DNA of 47,682 bases from Gammaproteobacteria bacterium (GCA_026710545.1 JAPOQU010000018.1:1-47682), one strand, 5' to 3'. Numbered from the stretch's first letter, positions 1 through 9,250 are shown. The notes: generated by a model from the letters alone, not told the origin. Translations and numbers: made by a program.

Positions 1-435
1 GGGAGGAGCGGCCTGATCCACGGCGATTTCCGCATCGATAATGTCATTTTTCATCCTGGTGAGGCGCGCGCCCTGGCCGTTATCGACTGGGAACTGTCCA
101 CCCTGGGACATCCGTTATCGGACCTGGCTTACTATTGCATGTGTCTGCGGCTCCCTCCGCAGGGTGATGTGAAGGGTCTGGCCGGAAAAGACCGCGCGGC
201 CTTGGGAGTCCCTGACGAGCAGGCGATTATTGAGCAGTACGGCGAATTCCGCCGCCTGCCGGCAATCGAGAACTGGCATTTCTACCTGGCTTTCAGCTAT
301 TTTCGTATGGCCGCTATTTGCCAGGGCGTGTATAAACGCGGTCTGGACGGCAACGCCTCCAGCGACAGGGCTCTGGAGATGGGCAGAATAGTAGAACCAA
401 TGGCTGCCGACGCAGTAGAACTTATTGCCAAATAG
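1..435 (+). CDS. APH-type phosphotransferase family protein, 3' part
   Basis: The reading frame is open from base 1, so the start lies outside the window; 144 residues are visible. HGDFRIDN near residue 7 is the Brenner catalytic motif (HGDxxxxN) and IDWE near residue 29 is the metal-binding DFG equivalent of the aminoglycoside phosphotransferase/choline kinase fold. The pairing with SDR and acyl-CoA genes is typical of the ACAD10/11-like phosphotransferases, thought to phosphorylate hydroxy-acyl-CoA substrates, rather than of antibiotic resistance enzymes. The next gene begins 14 bases after the stop, so the two are probably co-transcribed. The kinase family is certain from the motifs; the substrate is inference. 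Confidence 0.85.
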   Translation, partial: GRSGLIHGDFRIDNVIFHPGEARALAVIDWELSTLGHPLSDLAYYCMCLRLPPQGDVKGLAGKDRAALGVPDEQAIIEQYGEFRRLPAIENWHFYLAFSYFRMAAICQGVYKRGLDGNASSDRALEMGRIVEPMAADAVELIAK

Positions 436-448
436 TAGAGGTGAACAC

Positions 449-1213
449 ATGAGCACAGACCTGTTTGACCTGACCGGCAAGATTGCGCTGGTGACCGGCG
501 CCAGCCGCGGCATCGGCGAGGCGGCCGCCAGGCTGCTGGCGCAACAGGGCGCCCATGTCATTATTTCCAGCCGCAAGCAGGAGAGCTGTGAGGAAGTGGC
601 CGCAAGTATCAGGGATGAAGACGGCCGGGCGACTGCTTATGCCTGCCATATCGGCGACCCTGAGCAAATCGAAGCAATCTTTGAGCACATCCGGCAGGTG
701 CATGGCCGGCTGGACATACTGGTCAACAATGCCGCGGCAAACCCCTATTACGGACACATCACGGATACCGATATGGCCGCGTTTACCAAGACCGTTGAAG
801 TCAACATACGCGGTTACTTCTTCATGTCCGCAAACGCCTGCAAGTTAATGAAGGAAAGCGGTGGGGGCGCCATCGTCAACGTGTCATCCGTCGACGGGAT
901 CAGGCCGGGAGACAAACGGGGCATCTACTCGATTACCAAAAGCGCCATCATCCAGATGACCAAGGCGTTTGCGCTGGAATGCGGCCCGGACAATATCCGG
1001 GTCAACGCCCTGCTGCCGGGGCTGACCGAAACGAAATTCGCCGGCGCCCTGACCGAAAATGAAGAGGTCCTGAATGCCTGGTTAAAGCAGATGCCCTTGC
1101 GGCGCTATGCCCAACCCGATGAGATGGCCGGCGCCATCCTGTTCCTGGCCTCTCCCGCCTCCGGCTTCGCCACCGGCAGTATTCTCCCCGTGGACGGGGG
1201 CTACCTTATTTGA
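449..1213 (+). CDS. SDR family oxidoreductase
   Basis: A 254-residue classical short-chain dehydrogenase/reductase. It has the cofactor motif TGASRGIG near residue 17, the NNAA motif near residue 90, a catalytic serine in NVSS, and YSITK as the YxxxK catalytic pair near residue 157. The C-terminus FATGSILPVDGGYLI is the usual SDR end. The ATG at 449 is chosen because AGAGGTG lies just upstream; an in-frame TTG at 425 has no better site and overlaps the preceding gene. It probably acts on a hydroxyacyl or ketone substrate with NAD(P), in the same unit as the phosphotransferase. Substrate unknown. Confidence 0.9.
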   Translation: MSTDLFDLTGKIALVTGASRGIGEAAARLLAQQGAHVIISSRKQESCEEVAASIRDEDGRATAYACHIGDPEQIEAIFEHIRQVHGRLDILVNNAAANPYYGHITDTDMAAFTKTVEVNIRGYFFMSANACKLMKESGGGAIVNVSSVDGIRPGDKRGIYSITKSAIIQMTKAFALECGPDNIRVNALLPGLTETKFAGALTENEEVLNAWLKQMPLRRYAQPDEMAGAILFLASPASGFATGSILPVDGGYLI

Positions 1214-1305
1214 TCCAAACTGTTTGAAACCCGTTTTGCCGGGACACGGCATTGCGCCGGTTACGGTTATGACTGTCCCGGTTGCTGTGTTCGGGAGCAT
1301 TATAG

Positions 1306-1340
1306 TGCATAAATTGTAATTATGATTTACAATTTATGCA
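1306..1340. promoter_or_regulatory. Perfect 14-bp palindrome abutting the ATPase start codon
   Basis: Arms TGCATAAATTGTAA (1306-1319) and TTACAATTTATGCA (1327-1340) are exact reverse complements with a 7-base spacer. The right arm ends on the A of the ATG at 1340. A -10-like TATAGT lies at 1301-1306, touching the left arm. The site therefore spans the expected transcription start and ribosome-binding region, as an operator or an RNA hairpin would. The palindrome is seen directly; the regulatory role is inferred. Confidence 0.7.
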
Positions 1341-2527
1341 TGAAATATAAACCTCGAATACTGGAAACACTGGTTCAAAGGCTTGAAAAAGATTATCCTG
1401 TCGTGACTATCACCGGGCCGCGACAATCAGGCAAGACTACATTTTGTCGCGCCTTGTTTCCTGACAAACCGTATGTCTCGCTGGAACCGATTGACCAGCG
1501 TGAATATGCACGTGTTGATCCCCGGGGGTTCCTCGCTGAATATCCTGAGGGCGTTGTCATTGATGAAATCCAGAATGCCCCGGACCTGGCCAGCTATATA
1601 CAAGGTATTGTTGATGATGATCCCGAACCAGGCCGTTACATTGTAACCGGGTCTCAACATTTCGGGTTAACCCAGGCGGTTAATCAATCGCTCGCGGGCC
1701 GTACTGCAATCGTTCATCTGCTACCTTTGAGTCTTGATGAAGCGGCCGCATTCGATGCGGATATCGATGATCTTTGGAAAGTGGTTTTTCGTGGTGGTTA
1801 TCCGGGAATATATGAGCGCAAACCAGACCCCAGGCGCTGGTTGAGTAACTACCTGAGAACGTACATAGAACGTGATGTGCGGCAGGTGTCCGGCATCGGC
1901 AACCTGGAGGCCTTTACCCGGTTCGTTACTCTGGCCGCAGGCCGTACTGCACAGGAAATCAACTATTCCAGCCTGGGAGGAGACGTGGGCGCTTCACACA
2001 ATACCGTACGCGCCTGGATGTCGGTGCTGGAGGCAAGTTTTATACTATTTCGTTTGCCGGCCTGGCATCCCAACCTGCGTAAACAACTGGTGAAATCGCC
2101 CAAGGTACATTTTATTGACAGCGGGCTTGTTTGTTGCCTGTTAGGTATACGCAGCGCGGATGACCTGCGACACCATCCATTGCGCGGCGCGATCTTCGAG
2201 AGTTGGGTTGCCGCGGAAATTTACAAGCACCGGTTGCATCGCGGCGAGGGTACGGGTATGTACCATTTCCGGCAAAGCCGCGGTCTGGAGATTGACTTAA
2301 TCCTGCAAGGCAGCCAGGATCTTATTGCCTGTGAGGTAAAGTCCGCCGCAACCATTGACCGCAGCTTTTTTCGACCACTGCAGCAATTCGATAATCTGCT
2401 GGAACGGATGACGGGACGCCCCCGGGTCTCCAACCGACTCGTATTCGGCGGTGACATGGCGCAAAAACGCACAGAAACCGATTGTATCGGTTGGCAGACA
2501 TTACACGGGCAATCTTGGCTGCCATAA
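1340..2527 (+). CDS. AAA+ ATPase with DUF4143 domain
   Basis: A 395-residue protein beginning MKYKPRILETL. Walker A is GPRQSGKTT near residue 26 and Walker B is VVIDEIQNAP near residue 73, followed by a sensor stretch VTGSQHF. The C-terminal half has the DUF4143 pattern: a winged-helix-like region (EINYSSLGGDVGASHNTVRAW), then DSGLVCCLLG, then a restriction-like tail with EIDLILQG and ACEVKS resembling a PD-(D/E)xK core. Family members are common solitary accessory ATPases of unproven function. I start at ATG 1340 because the in-frame ATG at 1322 sits in the spacer of the palindrome and would add six residues absent from the usual N-terminus. The gene ends where a truncated SDR begins, suggesting insertion by recombination. 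Confidence 0.88.
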   Translation: MKYKPRILETLVQRLEKDYPVVTITGPRQSGKTTFCRALFPDKPYVSLEPIDQREYARVDPRGFLAEYPEGVVIDEIQNAPDLASYIQGIVDDDPEPGRYIVTGSQHFGLTQAVNQSLAGRTAIVHLLPLSLDEAAAFDADIDDLWKVVFRGGYPGIYERKPDPRRWLSNYLRTYIERDVRQVSGIGNLEAFTRFVTLAAGRTAQEINYSSLGGDVGASHNTVRAWMSVLEASFILFRLPAWHPNLRKQLVKSPKVHFIDSGLVCCLLGIRSADDLRHHPLRGAIFESWVAAEIYKHRLHRGEGTGMYHFRQSRGLEIDLILQGSQDLIACEVKSAATIDRSFFRPLQQFDNLLERMTGRPRVSNRLVFGGDMAQKRTETDCIGWQTLHGQSWLP

Positions 2528-2529
2528 CC

Positions 2530-3012
2530 TGTACGGACCTGGAAGAATACGACTGGATGTTCGCCATCAATACCCGCAGTATCGCTTCCTTCATGCAGGC
2601 CGTCATCCCCCACATGAAAGCATCAGGCGGCGGCGCCGTCGTCAATAATGCTTCCCTGGGCGGGATTTACGCCAGCGCCCATTTTTCCGCCTACGAAACG
2701 TCAAAGTTCGCCCTGGTCGGCTTGAGCAAATCGGTGGCGCTGGAAGTCGGCGCCGACAATATCCGGGTGAACCTGGTATGCCCCGGCGCGATTGATACGG
2801 AAATGGGCGCGCAGATGCCCGTCTACTATGCGGAACATACCGGGGTCTCCGAAGAGCAGTCCTACAAGGCAATTGCCAAAGACGCCGCCCTGGGGAGATG
2901 GGGCCGGCCGGAAGAAGTGGCGGAGGTGGTGGCCTTCCTGCTGAGCGACCTGTCCAGTTACATGACCGGCGCCGCCGTACCGGTCAGCGGCGGTTCACCG
3001 CAATCGCTGTAG
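2530..3012 (+). pseudogene. SDR oxidoreductase remnant lacking its N-terminal half
   Basis: From about 2541 the frame encodes the C-terminal two thirds of a short-chain dehydrogenase: EEYDWMFAINTRS, the serine motif VVNNASLGG, the catalytic YETSK, DNIRVNLVCPG and a normal end near PVSGGSPQSL. The TGxxxGxG cofactor-binding segment and the NNAG motif, roughly the first 90-100 residues, are absent. The upstream bases in this frame are the 3' end of the ATPase gene read out of phase. Without the Rossmann cofactor loop it should be inactive. It is not a copy of the SDR at 449-1213, as the sequences differ throughout. The simplest reading is that arrival of the ATPase gene replaced the 5' part. Confidence 0.8.
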
Positions 3013-3055
3013 GGGTTGTTGGTTTCTGTTGTACGATACTTACGGGCTGGCATGT

Positions 3056-5716
3056 TTACTGTTTTATCGAGTCTGACAACTGTTGCCGCATATCCCGCCC
3101 CTTTAGACTTTTCTCGACTACGACAAAAATACCCCTGCCGTTGCTTTTGCGCTGCCACAGTTCACCGATTGCCCGTTTTTCGGCGGTCTCCGTCCCTTCG
3201 GCAATGTGCGCGCCTTTGTATTCAGCGACAAGCAGGCGTCCATCCTCCAACTGCGCGACGAAATCCGGGTAGAACTTGCCCGCTACGGTGGGTAACCAGA
3301 ACGAGGCAGGGTCCCGCGCCACGTTGCGAATCCAGTACTTCAGCGCCGGCAGGCTGTCAATAACCCGGGCGCACTGCTCCTCCTCGCCTCCCGGTACACC
3401 ATCAAAAGCCGGAACCTGATCGGGACCCAGGAAATGTCTTGCCGGCTTCCACTGTCCCCGGTAGAGACGGTGACCCCGGTACATATCATGCCTGAACGCA
3501 AAAAAGTGATCGAAAGAAACCTCTGCTTTTGCGCCGGGGTCAAACAGGTGTTCCTGGTAAACCTTGTTGCGTTCCTGCCGCCTGATATTATCAATTTTGC
3601 CGCTTATCCGCCGGGCCAGGATGAATTTGCATCGCATCAGCGCCCCGATATGCAATTTACGGACATTCACCAGGAAGGAAATCAGCTCAGACAACCACCG
3701 GATCAAATCGGACTGGCTGATATCCGGTTGACGCACCTGGCCGTCGAGCCACAGGACCAGCCCCGCTTGCGTCCAGCCTTCCACGTCAATATCCAGACCC
3801 AGCTGTTCCTGCTCGTCGGCGAATTTGTAGGTGACCCGCTTGCCGTCAAGATCAATCTCGAAGCTGCGAGCAGTCTCACGGATGGCAAATTCGTTCTCTT
3901 CCAACCTGGCCGGATGATCCGGTAATGACCAATCGTGGAACTCCATGAGCATATCCGTGTCCGCAAGCTTCAACTCACCCTGGATTTCCGCGCTGAGTCC
4001 AGGAACACTGAATACCTCCCCGCGCCTGGCTGGCGACCACCGACGCTGCACCTGCTCTTGATAGGACTTAATCGCTTCGGCAACCCCGGCGCGTTCCGCC
4101 GCGGGAACGACAGCATAAATCAACTGCTCGAGGTCCGTGTCTATCGGCTTGTCAACCTCAATTTCAATCCGGCCGGTGGCGGTCTCGCGCACGGCCACGC
4201 CATGCTGTTCTGCACCCTGCAAAGCGGTCAGCGTTTCAGGCGTGGCGGTAAGTTTGTACTTGAACGTCAATTCAGGCGTCTCTTCCACCTCTTCCGGGAA
4301 CCCGGCCCCCTCGCCAAATTCAAATCCCGGTTGCACATATTCTATATTTTCATTGGCTTCGTCTTCTTCAAAACCCATTGCGATAAGTTTATCGACCAGG
4401 GTACGGGCAGCTTCGCCAAAGTCGGCTTCCGAAAGGAAGGCATAAGCCTGGTTCAACTCCCTGGCTTTGCGTCTCTGGGCATAAGGCATCCGCAATACCC
4501 GACCAAGGAGCTGCTCCACGTCCACTGCACTGCGAACGCGGGACACGGAACAAAAGATATAGGCAAAGGAACAGTCCCAGCCTTCCTTTAACGCCTCGAT
4601 AGTGATGACGCACTCAACCGGGCAATGGCGATCAAACAGGTCGATGCCATCCAGTTCCCGTTGCTCGCCGGTGGCAACCACTATCTTTTCCTCCGGGATG
4701 CGTTCAACCTCAAGCAGATAGTCCTTCAAGACTTTGACCGTGACTTCCTGGTTTTTCGGCTGTGCCTGAAACAGGATAATCGGCCGGATGTGGCCGGGAT
4801 CATTTAATGCTTCCTCAGCCAGGGAAGAACGAGCGGCGATTGCGCCGTTCACTGCATTCTGCCAGCTATCGTGTTCGGACAATATGATCGGCAGTTTGAT
4901 CATCTGTTCTCGTTTAAGTTCCAGGGCGCTGACGCTGTACAAAATGTTGGACCTGGACCGAGGCGTGGCGCTGAATTCGATAATAGCAGCGGGATTCACG
5001 CGCTGCTGCATTTCACGGGTCAAGCCGGTCACCGCGTTATGCGCCTCATCCACGATCATCAGGGGTTGATGCAGGTGCATCAGGTTGGCAAAAGAGAACT
5101 TGACGGCTCCATCTGCAAATGTTTCCAGTCCCGATACACGTCCGGGCATCGCGGAGAAATGGGGTTCCAGTTCTTCATTATGGGCATATACCTTGCGGCC
5201 ATCCGTATTTGAGACACGGAGCGTTTGAATTGTTCCCACGACAATACAGCAATTATTACGCAGGTCGTGCGGCCGAACCTGCGCAAAATCAGCTATATCA
5301 AACACCCGCACACGCCCGGTAAAGGTTTCATTGAGCACTTGCCGATAGGGATGGCTGGTGTTCTTCAATGTTTCAACGGTCTGGCGCCGGATGGTGTTTG
5401 ACGGCACAAGCCAGAGAACCAGCGGGTAGTCTTTTTCAATCCAGGCAGCGCGGGCGATAGATACTGAATGAGCCGCCAGCAGGGTCTTACCTCCCCCCGT
5501 TGGCAACCGCAGGCATACATAAGGCACTTCCGGGAGTTCCTTCAGCGGCACATATTCACCGGCATAGCGACCCAGCCTGGACGCTTGATCCGGTTCGCTG
5601 ACAAGAACTTCATAAGCAGCCTTCGGTCCTGCAATACGCGCTTCCTCAAAGAAACGCCGCAAGATGGCCAGCGTGTCTGTCTGGTATTGTTTCAGTTGCA
5701 TTGGGACAGTGTTCAA
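3056..5716 (-). CDS. res: Type III restriction enzyme Res subunit (DEAD/DEAH helicase)
   Basis: An 886-residue superfamily 2 helicase-nuclease. Walker A PTGGGKT lies at residues 72-78, the DEAH box in MIVDEAHN near residue 222, and helicase motif VI in QLLGRVLRMP. Near the C-terminus FYPDFVAQLEDG followed by VAEYKG matches the PD-(D/E)xK nuclease core of Res subunits. It would translocate on DNA and cut when two unmethylated sites meet, in complex with Mod. The frame starts with TTG at 5716, overlapping the mod stop as TTGA; an ATG at 5701 giving MQLKQYQTDT is the alternative start. Length is usual for the family. Last gene of a three-gene operon. Confidence 0.92.
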   Translation of the reverse strand: MNTVPMQLKQYQTDTLAILRRFFEEARIAGPKAAYEVLVSEPDQASRLGRYAGEYVPLKELPEVPYVCLRLPTGGGKTLLAAHSVSIARAAWIEKDYPLVLWLVPSNTIRRQTVETLKNTSHPYRQVLNETFTGRVRVFDIADFAQVRPHDLRNNCCIVVGTIQTLRVSNTDGRKVYAHNEELEPHFSAMPGRVSGLETFADGAVKFSFANLMHLHQPLMIVDEAHNAVTGLTREMQQRVNPAAIIEFSATPRSRSNILYSVSALELKREQMIKLPIILSEHDSWQNAVNGAIAARSSLAEEALNDPGHIRPIILFQAQPKNQEVTVKVLKDYLLEVERIPEEKIVVATGEQRELDGIDLFDRHCPVECVITIEALKEGWDCSFAYIFCSVSRVRSAVDVEQLLGRVLRMPYAQRRKARELNQAYAFLSEADFGEAARTLVDKLIAMGFEEDEANENIEYVQPGFEFGEGAGFPEEVEETPELTFKYKLTATPETLTALQGAEQHGVAVRETATGRIEIEVDKPIDTDLEQLIYAVVPAAERAGVAEAIKSYQEQVQRRWSPARRGEVFSVPGLSAEIQGELKLADTDMLMEFHDWSLPDHPARLEENEFAIRETARSFEIDLDGKRVTYKFADEQEQLGLDIDVEGWTQAGLVLWLDGQVRQPDISQSDLIRWLSELISFLVNVRKLHIGALMRCKFILARRISGKIDNIRRQERNKVYQEHLFDPGAKAEVSFDHFFAFRHDMYRGHRLYRGQWKPARHFLGPDQVPAFDGVPGGEEEQCARVIDSLPALKYWIRNVARDPASFWLPTVAGKFYPDFVAQLEDGRLLVAEYKGAHIAEGTETAEKRAIGELWQRKSNGRGIFVVVEKSLKGRDMRQQLSDSIKQ

Positions 5717-7254
5717 GTCTGCGCCTTCAGGTCATACGGCATTTGCTTGAAGACGATATTTTCTCGTTCAAGCGTCGTCGGCGTCAGGCGTGACTGTTCG
5801 CCATAGATCGTCAACTTGCCGTCGAAGCCGGTATTCGATCGAGCAATTTCATCTCGAATCCGATCCAGTGTCGCGCGTATGAGCACATTACCTCCAGCCG
5901 GCCTCTTGTCTCCCAAGATTCCGTTATACAACAAGGCATAAGCATGGCCATCGTGCAGGCCCAGCAACGGTGAGTCGTCATTTCCGTTCCACGGGTGTTT
6001 TGTCTCGCTGAACCATACATGGGCAGCCAATATCTTAAAATCGATATCCCGCCTGATCTGTCCCGCTTCGTCGAACACGGTGGGTCCGAGGCGATAGAAC
6101 CGGAAACCGCCGCCACCCTGCCAATTCACTGACTTGGAAATTCCACCCTGCTCACCATCAATTACTTTCTGCAGGCGAGGCCGGCAATGGGTAATGGCGT
6201 GTTCACCCATTTCGATACCGATGTAACGGCGATCCATTTTGTGGGCAACTGCTGCTGTGGTGCCGGAACCGAGGAAGGAATCGAGGACGAGATCGCCTGG
6301 ATTCGTGGCGATGTGGAGAATACGCTGGATGAGGCGTTCTGGTTTAGGGGTCAAAAAAACATCCCCTTCAAAAAGAGCGAGTATTTCTTTTTTTGAATCC
6401 TGAGTGTGACCGACGTCTTCATAAGACCAAATGGTCTGTGGTGTTAATCCTTGCTTTACTTCTGACAGAAATCTTTTGATTTGAGGTATAGCATCTCCAT
6501 TCTTTCCCCACCAAATTCGTTTATCTGCATCCAGTTTCCAAAAGGAATCCTCTGATACCCGCCAATAATTACCACCCGGAGGCCCTTTGATTACTCTGCC
6601 GCTCGGGGTCATAATAGAATACTTGCCAAGGCTGTATGGATTACGCGCTGAGAGATCACTTGTCTTCCAGGGCCCGCGAGGATCATTATCAGGGTTTCTA
6701 TAAGCCTTATCCTGTTTTTCTGTCCTTGGCAACAAATTTGGGCGGAAACTATTTGCATTTTTTGCAAAGACTAAGATGTAGTCATGATCTGATGAGAAAT
6801 GCCGTGCACTTGACTTTGGAGAATAGTTCTTGCGCCAGATTACAGTATCAATGAAATTCGAGCGTCCTAATACTTCGTCCATAATCACTTTGAGATAATG
6901 TGCCTCATTGTCATCAATAGATACCCAGATTGATCCATTATCAGTTAACAATTCGCGCAGGAGTTCCAGGCGTGGCCACATCATAGCCAGCCATTGCGTA
7001 TGCTCCAGATTGTCGTCGTAATGCTCGAAGGCCGAGCGGGTGTTGTATGGAGGGTCAATATATATGCACTTAACCTGCCCGGCGTAGAACGGCAACAACG
7101 CTTTCAATGCTTCCAAGTTATCGCCCTGGATCAGCATATTACCCGCATTTGCATCACCTGCCGACATGTCGGTAGCTTCACCAAGCAACCGGTAAGGCAC
7201 ACTTGCAGCGGCGCGAATATCTTTATCCCGTGTCAACCAATTCAGAGTCGGCAT
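5713..7254 (-). CDS. mod: Type III modification methyltransferase Mod
   Basis: A 513-residue beta-class amino-methyltransferase. The catalytic DPPY is at residues 67-70, within YIDPPYN, and the S-adenosylmethionine motif FLGSGTT comes later (DLVLDSFLGSGTTAAVA), the order expected for type III Mod. The central region between the motifs is the likely target-recognition domain. It would methylate one strand of an asymmetric site and give sequence specificity to Res. The start overlaps the upstream pentapeptide gene by one base (TGATG), and the stop overlaps res, so the three genes should be translationally coupled. Target sequence cannot be read from the protein. Confidence 0.92.
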   Translation of the reverse strand: MPTLNWLTRDKDIRAAASVPYRLLGEATDMSAGDANAGNMLIQGDNLEALKALLPFYAGQVKCIYIDPPYNTRSAFEHYDDNLEHTQWLAMMWPRLELLRELLTDNGSIWVSIDDNEAHYLKVIMDEVLGRSNFIDTVIWRKNYSPKSSARHFSSDHDYILVFAKNANSFRPNLLPRTEKQDKAYRNPDNDPRGPWKTSDLSARNPYSLGKYSIMTPSGRVIKGPPGGNYWRVSEDSFWKLDADKRIWWGKNGDAIPQIKRFLSEVKQGLTPQTIWSYEDVGHTQDSKKEILALFEGDVFLTPKPERLIQRILHIATNPGDLVLDSFLGSGTTAAVAHKMDRRYIGIEMGEHAITHCRPRLQKVIDGEQGGISKSVNWQGGGGFRFYRLGPTVFDEAGQIRRDIDFKILAAHVWFSETKHPWNGNDDSPLLGLHDGHAYALLYNGILGDKRPAGGNVLIRATLDRIRDEIARSNTGFDGKLTIYGEQSRLTPTTLERENIVFKQMPYDLKAQT

Positions 7255-8504
7255 CAGCTATCTCCTTCCGCCGGGACCTCTGACATGGCTTGCTTGTATT
7301 CAGCAATCCATTGCTCGGCTTCCTCTTTGGTGTAGCTTCCGGTAATGGCGTCGCTGTTTTCCGGTAGCCCATAACTTACTGGTTCGCCGACATGCTGTGT
7401 CAGTTTTGCCGATAATCTGTTCGCGGTATCATTGGATAGGTTATTTACTATAGATTCCAAGTCCGTTTGCTTCAACCCACCCGAAAATCTGACTGAATTT
7501 ATCTCAGTCTCTTCATTTATTCTTTGTCTTAAGCGATGTTCAAACCCATGGCTGATTTTAGGCAGGCTGCTGGCTCCTTGCAGATTTGTATGTGCAAGTA
7601 TGGTTTCCTGAAAATGCGCTTCATCCAACCTGGCGCTCTGTAATTGTGCACACACAAGGCTTGCACAATGCAATTCTGCGTGAACCAGTTTAGCTGCACG
7701 AAGTTTCGTATCTGTAAGATTTGCGAATTGGAGTTTTGAACTCGTAAGATTTGCTCCGTTCAAGTTCGCTCTATCAAGTTCAGCTTCTTGTAAGTGCACC
7801 TGGGGTAAGAAAGCATTTTGCAAACGCGCGTCGTAGAGTTTTGCTCCGTTCAGCCAGCTTCCCCGCAAATCGATATGGAGACCTCCGAAAGTTTGGGAAT
7901 CATCTTCTTGTACGAATAACAGGTTCAACAGACTTTGAATTTCCTCCGATGGTTTCGATTTATACATTTCCCTGTATTCGCTTGCACTGGTTGTCCCGCG
8001 AATATGGGCACACAGAATATCCAATATCGACTGCCGTTGATTTTTCTCTTCAGTGTCATGCGCCAGATGAATCAGTTCGTAAGCTCCACCTAAACGAACA
8101 GATACCATATCATGTCCCAAGTGCTCAATGGCGTTCTTACGGCGTTCCTGTCGCTGTCCACGTTCGGTATTTTCGTTGGCTTTTGCCTGTTCCTCTGTGG
8201 CCCTTACTTGCGCTGTGGCAACATCCGCCTGAGCTTTTGCAGCATCGGCTTGTGCTTTCGCGGCATTTTCCATCGCCTCAGCGCGTCTATTCGCAATCAC
8301 TGCCTGCAAGGCAAGCAGGACACCACCCATGCTAATCCCCAAGAATGTCAGGATTTCATTTTTCTCAAACAGGCCAAGACGTTGACCAATCCACCCTTCA
8401 GCAGTCACGCAAAATATCACGGCTACAAAAGCGGCAAATAGCACGCACAATAAGTAGATGAGAATCCCCTGTGCGTTGTTTCTTAACCAGAAAGTCATAG
8501 GCAT
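7254..8504 (-). CDS. Membrane-anchored coiled-coil pentapeptide-repeat protein
   Basis: A 416-residue protein, first gene of the operon with mod and res. Two hydrophobic segments (about residues 12-34 and 50-70) are followed by an Ala/Gln/Lys-rich coiled coil with repeated AKAQAD and ATAQV units to about residue 115. A helical region comes next, then a block of pentapeptide repeats around residues 210-300 (ANLNGANLTSSKLQFANLTD), which fold as a right-handed beta-helix. The C-terminal tail is YTKEEAEQWIAEYK. Similar membrane pentapeptide proteins are known next to defence genes, but a role in type III restriction is not established. The one-base overlap with mod argues for a shared function. 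Low GC compared with the core genes. Confidence 0.85.
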   Translation of the reverse strand: MPMTFWLRNNAQGILIYLLCVLFAAFVAVIFCVTAEGWIGQRLGLFEKNEILTFLGISMGGVLLALQAVIANRRAEAMENAAKAQADAAKAQADVATAQVRATEEQAKANENTERGQRQERRKNAIEHLGHDMVSVRLGGAYELIHLAHDTEEKNQRQSILDILCAHIRGTTSASEYREMYKSKPSEEIQSLLNLLFVQEDDSQTFGGLHIDLRGSWLNGAKLYDARLQNAFLPQVHLQEAELDRANLNGANLTSSKLQFANLTDTKLRAAKLVHAELHCASLVCAQLQSARLDEAHFQETILAHTNLQGASSLPKISHGFEHRLRQRINEETEINSVRFSGGLKQTDLESIVNNLSNDTANRLSAKLTQHVGEPVSYGLPENSDAITGSYTKEEAEQWIAEYKQAMSEVPAEGDS

Positions 8505-8671
8505 ATCTGACTGAGAATAAGGTGATTCATCTGCCGCAAGACCAGATGTTGACAGATGCTTTTTTCATTGAAAACATCAGTTATATGTTATGCCCGATCC
8601 ACTGTTTGACTTACCTTTCACGGCTGCCATTATAAATCAAGACAAAGATCTTCTCTGTTTGCGTTGAAGCT

Positions 8672-8766
8672 TGTAAAATCAAGTACCCGGCAAGTAAAAT
8701 TGTTCTGGTCTTTCAGTGGGTTAACCAAATTCTACGCTAAACCATCAAGTAACAGGCAAGTAAAAT
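8672..8766. repeat. Upstream repeat module, copy 1 (two boxes 66 bp apart)
   Basis: Box 1 AAGTACCCGGCAAGTAAAAT is at 8681-8700 and box 2 AAGTAACAGGCAAGTAAAAT at 8747-8766. Each box itself contains AAGT twice, 11 bases apart. The module lies about 180-260 bases upstream of the pentapeptide-mod-res operon and recurs at 10519-10613 with identical box spacing. Probably a regulatory or mobile element; function inferred only. Confidence 0.7.
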
Positions 8767-8802
8767 ACCACAACATATTGCTTCAAACAGATATCAAGCA
8801 CA

Positions 8803-9250
8803 TCATTCGGTCTGCTGTATTTCTATAGCGAACTTTTTTTTGTTAAGTTCAGATTGATAGAAAATGACATCTCGACCACTGCGAGTAATCCAATCACGAA
8901 TTTTGTTTTTATTCTCTGGTGTCATTTTTAGGCCAAAATCACGCCGGTAAGCAATTCTGAAGGGTACTCTTTTAATCCAGGACCAGAATCATGATCAATG
9001 ATTCGCCATTCTCTGCGGTAATGTGATCATTGCCGGATGCCGGATTTCGCCGACGTAGCCCACGCTTTAAAGTTTCGATGATCTGATCTCTATTATCTTC
9101 TTCGATATTATCTTCAAAAGTGAAATACGGTCGGCATTCAAATGGATCATTAAGTTGGGTCGGCGGTGAAAACCAGACGGATGGAGTAGTAAATAAACCC
9201 TCGGAATACTCGTTAATGGTTCCGTACTTATATAAATGCTGAACCGTCAT
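8803..9250 (-). pseudogene. Broken DUF2971 family gene
   Basis: The N-terminal part (9250 to about 8990) reads LYKYGTINEY, then WFSPPTQLNDPFECRPYF, the hallmark of DUF2971 proteins, but meets a stop after 92 residues (ESLIMILVLD). Shifting frame by one base restores homologous-looking sequence WIKRVPFRIAYRRDFGL down to IEIQQTE and a stop at 8803-8805, which resembles the family C-terminus. The two parts together give only about 150 residues against roughly 250-300 in intact members. The gene has therefore lost an internal segment and its frame. DUF2971 genes are frequent accessory genes near defence loci; native function unknown. Confidence 0.7.

Noticed and set aside
2482..2529. MYRLADITRA extension as the true start of the truncated SDR
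   Set aside because: These codons are the 3' end of the ATPase gene read in another frame and do not resemble an SDR N-terminus.
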